Positions 24,736 to 36,300 of a stretch of 64,000 nt of DNA are shown piece after piece. How positions within the stretch are numbered: the stretch's first letter is position 1; each line of letters starts with the position of its first letter. The position numbers and the translations under genes were made by a program. The stretch covers positions 5,447,739 to 5,511,738 of the forward strand of contig NC_135221.1 of the NCBI RefSeq assembly GCF_052324685.1, in the 5' to 3' direction. The stretch comes from Brachyhypopomus gauderio. Taxonomy: Eukaryota; Chordata; Actinopteri; Gymnotiformes; Hypopomidae. The notes under the pieces were generated by a model. The model saw only the letters and a list, made by a program, of their open reading frames with translations. It did no database searches and was not told the origin of the DNA.

Positions 24736-24779
<44 letters not shown>
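24736..24779. repeat. (CA)n microsatellite
   Basis: About 21 CA units, roughly 45 bases upstream of the candidate slc7a2 TATA box. Confidence 0.9.
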
Positions 24780-24780
<1 letters not shown>

Positions 24781-24820
24781 TTTAGTGCATTTTTCTGGTC
24801 CCTAAATGCTATTGCATGCT

Positions 24821-25216
24821 CTATATAACAACTTTGCCTTCCACTGCTGGCGATGATAGGCTAGCTCCGCCCCTTAATCTTCACTCCTCCTCTTGGGGCG
24901 GCACAGCTGTCCGACCAATCTGCTGGAGTCTAGGCATTAGAGCGGAGCAAATTAAGGCCCACCGAGATAGGAGGAAGGGCAAGGTAAAAATAGACGAGCT
25001 GAGGGTTCGTATGTCAGTAACGAGGGTTTGAGCTTCAGCAAGGAAAGCATCAAACCTGAGATGGGACTTTATAGATAGACTGACCTACAACTCCATCACT
25101 ACAGTCGGTGACAAGATCCCTTAAGAGGCGCGCGGGCACAGTAACAACTTTCTCAGAGTCACTGCGTCTAAGAGTTTTAGACTTGCAACTGCCTGTCAGA
25201 TTTCTGCATTTCTCAG
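24821..25216 (+). promoter_or_regulatory. slc7a2: Candidate slc7a2 promoter and noncoding first exon
   Basis: A TATA-like ctatataaca (24821-24830) is followed by GC-box-like ccgcccc (24867-24873) and ggggcggc (24895-24902). Some 300 bases later the sequence tttctcag|gtaagaa gives a strong splice donor after 25216. This fits a 5' untranslated exon that would join the coding exon at 26535, whose region lacks its own promoter features. It is an inference without transcript support; several CAT-2 promoters are known in mammals, so others may exist here. Confidence 0.4.
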
Positions 25217-26534
25217 GTAAGAACCCTGGAAATCTCAAGCAAATAAATAATTTAGCAACAACATTTATGCTGTTAATTGTATTAATGGGAAGATTAGTAG
25301 GCCTATAGCACGAATTTCGTTGAAGGGATTGCTTCTGCTAACTCCAGATATTTTTGTGACAAATGGCTTGTCTGTTCAGTAAAGACACACAGGAGATTTG
25401 TGATAAAGGCTATTTCTGTAAGTTATAGAGCAAGGTTGAGTGTATTTTCAGCAGCCCTGCTTTATTATGGCAGTGATCCTTTATATGCACCAGAAAATCC
25501 CTAAGCCCTTGACAAAGCATATTTGACATGCAGAAATGATTATTTAATGTAAAGAGTTTTCCAGGAGTTTCAGGCAGAGTTTATGATGCAATCTCAAGAG
25601 TGGATCCACAGCCTGTGAATGAGCAAGCAACAAATGGCAAACTGTCAAAAAAAAAACATTCTGGCACAGAACAATAAAATTAAGTCAAAAGCAAACAATG
25701 AATTTGTTGAAGGAAATATTGAAATACCACCTATGTAACCACCTTTGATGTCCACAGAACAGAAACAGAGCAGAAAAGTATATAATAAGCCAATAATGCA
25801 ATTATTTTAGTTAATAATGTAATGCAGCTACAATGTAAGCAACAAGCCAAATCTCCCCGGGCATACAAATGTATTAATTAACTGAAATTCTGCCTTTAGC
25901 AACCCACACCTGTCAAGATGAAGAGATTTGTAAAAACAATTGTGTAATGCTCAGACCTTTTTCTTCATGTTCTTTTTATTGAACCGTTGTTTTTATTTAA
26001 GAAATTGCCCAAACCCTATAGACACTTTAAAATGAAAATAAGTGGTTCAGTCTGAGTACTCACTCTCCGTACTCACTTCAAGAACAACTTGCATGTCCAC
26101 TGTTTAATAAGCAGGGAAAATTACATTACATTACAGCAACTGTATAGCTAAAAGTGAGTTGTATGTACTCTAACTCCTTATGTCTGAAAACCGCATAGCT
26201 TGCTCAGTAGTTACTAAGAGTGTTGCAAATATCCATGCACCAGCACCAGTTGAAGATTTACAACAATTAGATGCAAGAAGTGTGATCTATCAAACTGATT
26301 TTGGTCACTCGGATTCTGTGGTTTAAAGATTTTATGTAACATTGTTTATTGTTAGTAATTCAGGAACCTCCACTTTTGCTACTTTGTTTCTTTGTGGACA
26401 CACCGAGCTCTTAATACTCAGTAATCCACATGTACACCCTAATAATCTAATAATAATAATCCACATGTGCACTAATAATCTAATAACAAACCACATGTAC
26501 ACTCTAATAATACATCTCTGGTTTCTCCAAAAGA

Positions 26535-27286
26535 ATGCTGGCACACTTACTGTCCTTTGGCCACTCTCTGGTGCGAAGAAAAAATGTGGATTGTCTGGAG
26601 GAGTCCAAGCTGTGCCGTTGCCTCTCCACACTGGACCTCATCGCCTTGGGAGTAGGAAGCACGTTGGGGGCTGGGGTCTATGTCCTCGCTGGAGAGGTTG
26701 CCAAGGGCAGTTCTGGCCCCAGCATTGTGGTATCCTTCCTCATAGCTGCTCTGGCTTCCGTGATGGCTGGCTTGTGCTACGCAGAGTTTGGTGCTCGGGT
26801 GCCCAAGACGGGTTCGGCATACCTGTACAGCTACGTGACCGTAGGAGAATTCCTGGCCTTCGTAACGGGATGGAACCTCATACTCTCATACGTCATAGGT
26901 CAGTGTGAGGCTCTGATGGTGCACCCCATGACATGTAGTTCATACCTTTCAAAACACTTTGCATAAATCGGAAATGCAAAACTTATTCTGATAGGTGCCA
27001 TTGTTATGTCCCACTTTAAACAAAGGAAAAACATGTACTGACTGAGAAATTTACTAGGTAAAAGAATAACATACATTATTACATTACACCTAATATATAT
27101 ATACTAGTGCTGTCAATTCCAGGTGCCGCGATTAAAAGTCCTCACCAGGATTTTGCTCAAGCTTACTAGATTTTCTAATTAGCAATCCAGGTAAAATTAG
27201 TGGAATCAACACAATCCAGGAAGCCTGAGCAAAATCCTGGTGAGGACTTTTAATCGCGGCACCTGGAATTGACAGCACTAATATAT

Positions 27287-27349
<63 letters not shown>

Positions 27350-30300
27350 TATAGATTTATCCTGCAAATGGACTTGTTACTGTTTGAACACTACATACTA
27401 AATAAACTAAATCGATCTGGTTTCACCTCCTGAAGCTTCAGAAGCATTTGGTTTGCACAGTTGAAAGGACCAGTTTCTCTGGAAACCTGTGTACTACAGT
27501 GCACTATCGACTGCCCCACTTTACCCCTGCCCCCCCTCCACCCCTGCCCCCACACTCTAGCTGTATGTTACTCTGCTTTTTATTTTGAAACAGGAACCTC
27601 CAGTGTTGCCAGAGCTTGGAGTGGAACATTTGATGAACTCATAGGGGGCCATATAGAGACATTTTGCAAAACATATTTCAGAATGAGCTTGCCTGGCCTG
27701 GCAGAATACCCAGACTTCTTTGCAGTTTGCTTGATCTTACTGCTTTCAGGTATTTACTTATTTATTCATGTTTGACATTCTTCCTTTTCAGGAACAACAC
27801 TTTGCATTCGATTCAGCTTCGGTCTGTTACCGGCATCTCCATTTTTGTACCTGTTAACTCTGACTGGCCATATTCCACCTGAAGCAGGTTAACACAAACC
27901 GAAAGACCTTGTGAAGCACAAATTTGCAGCACAAGTCATGCTTCAAGCGTTAAGCTAATTCATGGAAAATTATTCAGAAAAAAAGGCCTAGGTTTGCAAT
28001 CGGCTCTATGTTTGCAAATTGGTGACATTTGCAGTAATAATACTTTAAAGCTGCATTCGGTAATACAAAAGTAGCTTAATAATTCAACATACACACACAC
28101 ACACACACACACACAGAGGAGGCTGCTTTCGACGTTGTGAAATGTCAACACTGCTGGCCAGCAAACACAAATATACTACTGCGTCCAAAATGAAATATCA
28201 ATCAATCAAATTTTATTTATATAGCACTTTTTACAACAGTTGTTGTCACAAAGCAGCTTTACAAGTGCCGAGTCCTAGCCCCCAGTGAGCAAGCCAAAGG
28301 CGACAGTGGCAAGGAAAAACTCCCTAGTTTTTGCATGAGGAAGAAACCTTGAGAGGAACCAAGACTCAGGGGGGGAACCCATCCTCCTCTGGCCGACACC
28401 GGTCACCATGACAACAACAACAATATAGACAGAATGTAGACAGAATGTAAAAGATGCAATAATGTCAATTTAGACCGAAAAATATGTAATAATGTCCATC
28501 ATGGTGTAGGCATCCGGTTAGGCAGGAGGTGGCCGGCCAGGATGGATCGCTTGTCTCTCCTCATCTCATTATTCCTCAAGCAGGCGGGCAGCCATGTGGA
28601 GAAATGAAACAGGGAAAATTAGCTCTGTATGAGGACATATACAGGACAGGTAAAATTATAAACATTTCTGGAGTGTGGCAGCAACTCCGGCACTAAGTTA
28701 AATTATTACAGCCTAGCTAAAAAAAGGCAGAACCAGAAGGTAACATAGGCTTGGGGGCATTCTGAGACAATGGCATCCGTCCACTGCACTGTCAACAAAC
28801 TTGAGTGACCACGAGCAGTGACAGGATGACAGCACCAGTACCCCAGTCTACCATAAAACCCTTCGTCTATGAACCCCTGGATCTGTACCTTTATCTAAGG
28901 GGGATATTAATTATCAAACGCTAGACTAAATAAGTGGGTTTTCAACCTAGATTTAAAGATTGTGACAGTGTCAGAGTCCCGGACACATTTAGGAAGATTA
29001 TTCCAAAGCTGGGGGGCCTTATAAGAAAAGGCTCTTCCCCCTGCTGTTACCTTGTTAATTTGTGGAACTAATAACAGACCAGCACCCTGTGATCTTAGTT
29101 GACGTGGGGGTTCATAGTAGGAAATAAGTTCCTGGAGGTATTCAGGAGCAAGCCCGTGTAGTGCTTTATATGCTAATAATAGAATTTTAAAATCAATACG
29201 AAATTTAACTGGGAGCCAATGCAGGGCTGATAGGACTGGTCTAATATGCTGAAATTTTCTAGTTCTGGTCAGAACTCTAGCTGCGGCATTTTGAACTACT
29301 TGAAGTTTATTTAGATTCCTATTTGAACATCCTGACAGTAGTGAATTGCAGTAGTCTAGTCTAGAGCTAACAAATGCGTGCACCAATTTTTCTGCATCAT
29401 CCTGTGATAATGCATTTCTTAATTTGGCAATGTTGCGGAGATGTAGAAAAGCTATCCTAGTAGTATTATCTATATATTTATCAAATGATAGGTCAGAGTC
29501 GAGTATGATGCCTAGGTTTTTGGCTACTGTGCCAGGTGTAATGGGATAGTCTGCAAGATTAAGCATTAAATTTGGAATTTTCTGTCTTGCGGCCTTAGGG
29601 CCCACAAGGAGAACTTCTGTTTTGTCCTCATTTAATTGTAGGAAGTTTAGAGACATCCAGCATTTAATATCTCTTACACAGGCCTCAATTTTTCCTAAAC
29701 TGAGTTTGTCATCGGGTTTGGCTGATATGTAAAGTTGAGTGTCATCCGCATAGCAGTGAAAATTGACACCATGTTTGTTTATAACTGTGCCCAATGGTAG
29801 CATATATAATGTAAATAATAGTGGTCCTAAGATGGAGCCTTGCGGGACCCCATATTTAACCATTGTACGTTTGGATGAAATATTATTGAGCTCTACAAAC
29901 TGATAGCGATTTGTTAAGTAAGACTGAAACCATGAAAGGGCTGTGCCTGAGACTCCAACCCAGCGTTCTAACCTTTCTAGCAAGATCCTATGATCAATTG
30001 TGTCGAAAGCTGCACTAAGATCAAGAAGCACTAACAGTGATACATAGCCTTGATCTGATGCAAGGAGGAGATCATTTGTTACTTTAACTAATGCTGTTTC
30101 AGTACTGTGATGGGGCCTAAAACCAGATTGGAACTTTTCAAATGTGTTATTCCTATGCAGATATAGGCATACTATTTAAGTACAGAAATATTGTATCTCA
30201 GGACTGTAGAAATACTTAAACAGGGCACACTAGATTTGATTCAGAACCCATTGCTCAACTGGTAAAGAAGTGGGATCTTTATAGTACACAAGTGGGCAGA

Positions 30301-33300
30301 GTACACACAACCTCAGGCACCCTACAGTTACAGTTGAACGAACCATGACTTTTGAACTACATTTTGAAAATGTTCACATTGATACGCTGAGATAAAATGA
30401 CTGTGAGGCCTCTTAGTTCACATACCGAACAAGTTTTTTAAGAGAAACACTACACAAAGACCGAAATAACCCGCAGCATTTTTACAACATTAAATATTAA
30501 ATGCCAGATACAAAATTGTATGCTAAAATATTGTTGTTAAGAACAAATGAAGAGTTTCATCACAGGTCACAGTTGCTGGTTCTGTTCAAAATTGCCTACT
30601 ACATACTATATACTGCACTCCATATATACTGTATATTGAGTCAGGTAGTAGTATGCAGTATAGTATACAATATGTGATGCAAATGGAAACTATTTTATGA
30701 AGTCATGTCAACATACGAAGGTTCTGCCCACTTGGGAAACATTTTCTTCCGCATCATTTTCCGATGCATGTTCCGATCCAGTGCTGGAATATTTGGTGGA
30801 AGTAGTATGCCATCTTTCGCATATTGCATATTTTGGTTAAATACTGCATATGGCAAATTGATTTGAGGCCCAATCAGGATGCAAGCAGTATGTAAATCGA
30901 CTATTTCAAACGGCCAATGCCAACAACCTCTACTACGCATGCTCTGACTCCAATTTTCTTTTTGCGCAAACGCACTTACGATGACAGCTTCTATCGTGGT
31001 GGCTTCAAAAACTCAGAATGGGAGTCAACGGTGACCAGTCATTGTTCGACTGTCTGGACATAGTAAAAAGTTTTAACGGATATGACAACGTTTTTAAAAT
31101 TAAAACTGATAAAAGCTACACAAAATTTGTAGTATATTTCATCACCTCATGCATGTTTGTATAGTAGATATGCCCAGCAGTGGTGCCAACAGTGGATTTT
31201 ATAGTACGCACCAAACTACGTATGTCCAGGCCCCAACGCACTTACGCAACCACATAGTCTGTGAAGAAGAGAGAGAGGGACTCAGAATGTTCTCATGGAA
31301 TATGATAAATCTCTGATTACCCTATCGCATGCACCTCTACAGTCCTGAGATACAATATTTCTGTACTTAAATAGTTCAGAGAAACATGCAGTAAAAGTCG
31401 ACAAAGCAAGCAAAAGACTTCAGTATCGTAATAAGCAGTTAAGCATAAAGACTGCAAAAATATCCAACCTCAAGACCAAATAAACCTGTCACAAAAAACA
31501 ACCAAAACCCAAAAGAGACATTAAATACTTCAATTCTGCTAGCTATGGTTACGGATCACGAATATAAAGTTAGGCATAATCTACGCTGTTTACAGTAGTT
31601 CGTTTTTTATATTTTCAAAAGCTTCAAAACTGTTCAGGCTGTATTTCTTGGCTCCTTATTTGATCCCAAAACACAAGATAAGCTAAATTCAGCCCAGTCC
31701 AACATTGCCAGTAATCACATTTGAGCGTCAGAAAAAGTCATCAAACTTAAAACCAATGATCTGCCTTCAAATGTATTTGCGTCATTACTTTGTGTGTGGA
31801 CGGTGAATGCAGTAAAAACGCATTCCAATAACATTATTCAGAAAAATCTCCTGTTACACAATAATTTCAAGACATACTGTAGATGTTAAAAAAATGAATT
31901 AAACGGTGAAAAGATAAATGCACACGGTGCAAACGGGTTTAAGTGATACCCAGAAAACCGTGATGGGGCCAACGCTTTCTCAAATTCAGTAAGAGGATAA
32001 GCGTTATGTAACAAGTGGCTAAACGGGGGGCTGCACACACGTGACTTGTAATGGAACCCAAAGTATGATGCTTTGCAATTGCTTTGGACTGAGCAGTGTT
32101 TCAAAAGGACACAGTGTACACTTGGGTTCCATTAAACATGGAGCTTAGTAAACTGCTATGCTTTATTACCTTACTAAGCAAGTATGTTCCTTCTACAAGG
32201 GAGTGATTGCCTGAAACTGGATTGCCTGGAACTTGGTTCCTGGCATGTAGGGTGTCTGAGCTGTACACATAAAATTTTTAAAGAGACATTTATAACAGCA
32301 CACAATACCAAAGTAGAGTCACCAGTATACAAAATGAAGATATTTTGATTACATAGTGGGGACTCGGACTTTAATATCATGTTGTGATCTTATGTTTGTT
32401 TTTTTTGCAGGTCTTCTTTCTTTTGGGGTTAAAGAGTCAGCATGGGTCAACAAAATTTTCACATCTGTGAATGTGCTCGTCCTTATGTTCGTCATCGTCT
32501 CCGGCTTTGTGAAAGGAGATACTCTTAACTGGAGTATATCAGAGGAGTCCCTCATAAATGTCACAATTGTGACGAGGTGAAAGATGTTTGTTTTAAAACT
32601 CTTGAGGTGAAGGATATTGCATGTGTGTGGAACAGTAGTACATTCATTATCAGTGTCACTCCAGCTCATATTTCACTCCGGTGTTTCGTTACAGGAACAT
32701 CTCTTACACCGAGAATATCACCAGCGACTATGGGGCAGGAGGATTTTTGCCTTACGGCTTTGGGGGAACGTTAGCAGGAGCAGCAACATGCTTCTACGCC
32801 TTTGTAGGATTTGACTGCATTGCAACCACAGGTATTCATAAACGTAACGGCAAGACATGACACGACTATAACCGCAAGCAAGTCAGAAACATAACGTTGA
32901 CAGAGACATAAAGTTAATTTATAACTGAGCCATTAATAATCCATTAAACTATATATTAAGTTGTTCACACTGTAAAAGGGAGACTTTTGATGACAGAATA
33001 CAGTGTTCCAAATGTTGTGTTGATCAGGTGAGGAGGTGAAGAACCCTCAGAGGGCTATCCCCATCGGCATCGTCACCTCCCTCCTGATCTGCTTCTTGGC
33101 TTACTTTGGTGTGTCGGCTGCCCTAACCCTCATGATGCCCTACTTTCTCCTGGATGAGAAGAGCCCTCTGCCCATGGCCTTTGAATATGTTGGTTGGGGA
33201 CCTGCTAAGTATGTGGTGGCAGTTGGCTCACTCTGTGCATTATCAACCAGGTAATGATCCTTCTGGTTCATAAATTTTAAAACCTACTCAGAATGTTATG

Positions 33301-36300
33301 ACTGAAATTGTTTTAAATGTAAGTTCTGTCAGTGAAAAGTGTCTGTCAGGCAATAAACTATTTACAAGGGTGAGGTGTACCTCGTAAGACGTGTTCTACC
33401 ATCTAGTGAAGTGCATGATTTGGTCTAATGTGGACTGATTTCTAAAAAGAAAAAAAAAAAACTAATCGCTCTCCTGGTGGTGGTTTGTTGGAAAGAGGCA
33501 AACATGCTTTTCCTTTGCACACGCGTTCTTTCACGGCTTTGATACTGCACTCTTTCAGAACGAATACTAAGCATGAGCAGTGTCTTTCTTTTTTCCTGGT
33601 GAGTGAAATCAGCAAAATCACAGGAAATGTTTTTTTTTTTTTTTTTCAAAATTGGTCATGAATGTTGGTTCTAGTTTAGTAACGTTTATGTTATAGTAGA
33701 AGTGGAATTTGGCTGTAGAATAGAAGCTTCACAGAAGACCCGTCTGCTAAAACATTGTACAATTATTTGTGAACTTTGAACACTTTCCTTTTTTATACTT
33801 TAGTAAAATATCATCATAACACATTGTCTGTTCTTCTATGAACATGCTTAAAACTTTGCAGGATCATAATTTTACAGCGAGGTCTTCATTAATGAACCAG
33901 GAAAAATGAATATAACGTGATTGAAAAGCCAGATCCCTGAGATCTCCTTCAATGCCTTACAGTGCTCTGATTTCAAATCTCAGAAAGGAGATGTATGATG
34001 TGGAGCACTACGTAATGCATGTGAAGGATTTGGGGATTTGGTTTGCAGCATGTAATTGTCATGCTCTGTGGCTGTGGTGCAGTGGGCCTGGTGTGAGGGG
34101 GTTGCCTGACTAACGTGTTGGTCTTATGCATGTCTCTGCCCTACCTGCAGTCTGCTGGGCTCCATATTCCCAATGCCACGTGTAATCTATGCTATGGCAG
34201 AGGATGGTGTGCTTTTCAAAGTGTTAGCCCGAATCAGTCCTAAGACGAAGACCCCACTTATTGCCACAATGACCTCCGGTGTAGTTGCAGGTGAGAGCTG
34301 AGGGTAAAACTTGCTGTGTGAAACTGGCAACATGTTCCACCAGGCAAATGTGAAAGTCCAACATTAGGATGAGTCCGTAACTCATAGACGAGTCAACCGC
34401 AGATGAGTCAGAAATTCATAGATGAATAAATTATTTATATTTGAACAAAGTGCCAACTGAATGTGCAAGTGGAAAACAATTTCGACAGGTATAAAACGAT
34501 GCCTGAAGTTGGGAACCGTTTGCTCCTTCACAGTTGCCTGTGGTGTTCTTAACCGTCCAGACTGCTCTGTGTTTGAATCATGACCCCTTTTTTGTCCCTA
34601 GCCTGTTGGGCTCCATGTTTCCTCTTCCTCGCATTCTGTTTGCCATGGCGCGAGATGGCATACTATTCAGATTTCTTTCCAAACTGAGTAAGCGTCAGTC
34701 ACCAGTGGCCGCCACCATGGCTGCGGGCACCACCGCGGGTAAGCTCCAGTGGACAGAGGTGTGGCATGACCAGGATTGGTGGAGGGGCCCTGCGTGCATG
34801 TTCGGGCTTGCGGTGGTGAGGGATGCATGAGTTTTGTCGGGTGGTGGTGGCGGTGCTGATATGAATCTGGATGGTCTAAATCTATTGTCTCAAAACCGGG
34901 TCACCCTGTGCTGCAGATAGTAACATCTTCCCTCTGGGTTTAGCTCTTGGAGGATTTTGGTTTAATCACGCAGGTTTAATTACTGCGCAGCAGACTATGA
35001 AATGAGGTGCGGAGCGTGTGGCAAGAATGGGATTTTGAAATCTTTTCCAAGGTCATGACTTTTTCAATTTGTCTTTGCAATTCAAAAGTAGCTCGTTTAG
35101 AATGTGTAGAAATTAAGTGCATGTCGTAGCTAGAGCATCAGATTGGACCAACAAATCACCGTGAACCAGCACAAATCTGCAGATGTGAGTTAAAAGGTGT
35201 TTTACGTGCACACACTGAGTTTATGAGAAGGGTGAAGCTCTCTGTAGCATCAGCTGCGGAGCGAGAACATAGTGAAAGCTGTACCCTTTAATGCCTGGTG
35301 GGGTGAATTCAGTGTGTGTTTGGTCAGTCTAGACAGCTGGATCAAGCATAAAGCCCTGTGCAGGGGTTAGGGTTTGGTTTGGGAGACCCCCACGATTGCT
35401 ATGAATTGAGTTCATACTGAAGCGCTTTTGAGTTTATTAATGTACATTGATGGCCTGCTGCGTGGAGGCTTGAGCACCTGGAACAATGCACTGAAGTCAC
35501 GGGGCAAATCTGGAGCTGATCACTTACACTCAGCAAAGAATTTGCATTATATTTTGGTATGTGATGGAACCCTTTGGTACAAGTTTCTGCTGCAGAATGT
35601 ACTGTGGTTATGGTGACTGCTGGTCATGTATTATATTCTTCTTTCTGAGTAACTTCTTACCTGTCTACTAAGAGCTGCATAGCTATTTAAAAACGGACGT
35701 GAACTACTTTAACACTGGCACTAATTTTCTTCAAAATTCTGAAATCTGAACATGATTTAAAAAAGGGGATGATTAGCCCTAGTTATTTTATCAAGTTCTG
35801 TGAAATTTGTTGTGCAATGTCAGGTCTTTATATGCATTAATAATAGTTGCTGGGTTATGATTTTAAGTATTAAAGCCTCAATCTGGCAAGGTTTTTCCTG
35901 AGAGTTTTATAATGCAAGAATTGTATGTCAGTCTTGTAAATTAACAGAAATTTTGGTTTGGCCAACAATAATACAAATCTAAACTAAATCTAAACTAAAT
36001 CTGAACAGTGTGGAGCTTGTGCATGTGACCCTTTGTGCCATCAGTAGCGAATAAAATAATACAAACATTATACAAATGTAATAAAATGAATTATGGCTAA
36101 ATGTGTTCATCACTGGACAATATTGTTTGCTATTTAATCTTTGCCAGCTTGATGTTGTGATTTTAATCTGTAGACCACCCATTGCTGGGTGTAGATCCGT
36201 CTTATAAATAATGGCTGGTGCATTGATACATTATTTGTGAAATATCCTTATGTAACTTGTAAAATGTTGTGTATTAATCCTACAGCTATCATGGCTTGCC

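Noticed and set aside
34602..34738. Second amino-acid transporter gene or pseudogene fragment
   Set aside because: It has good splice sites and the same phases as its twin exon, and fits the known CAT-2 alternative exon, so it is part of slc7a2.
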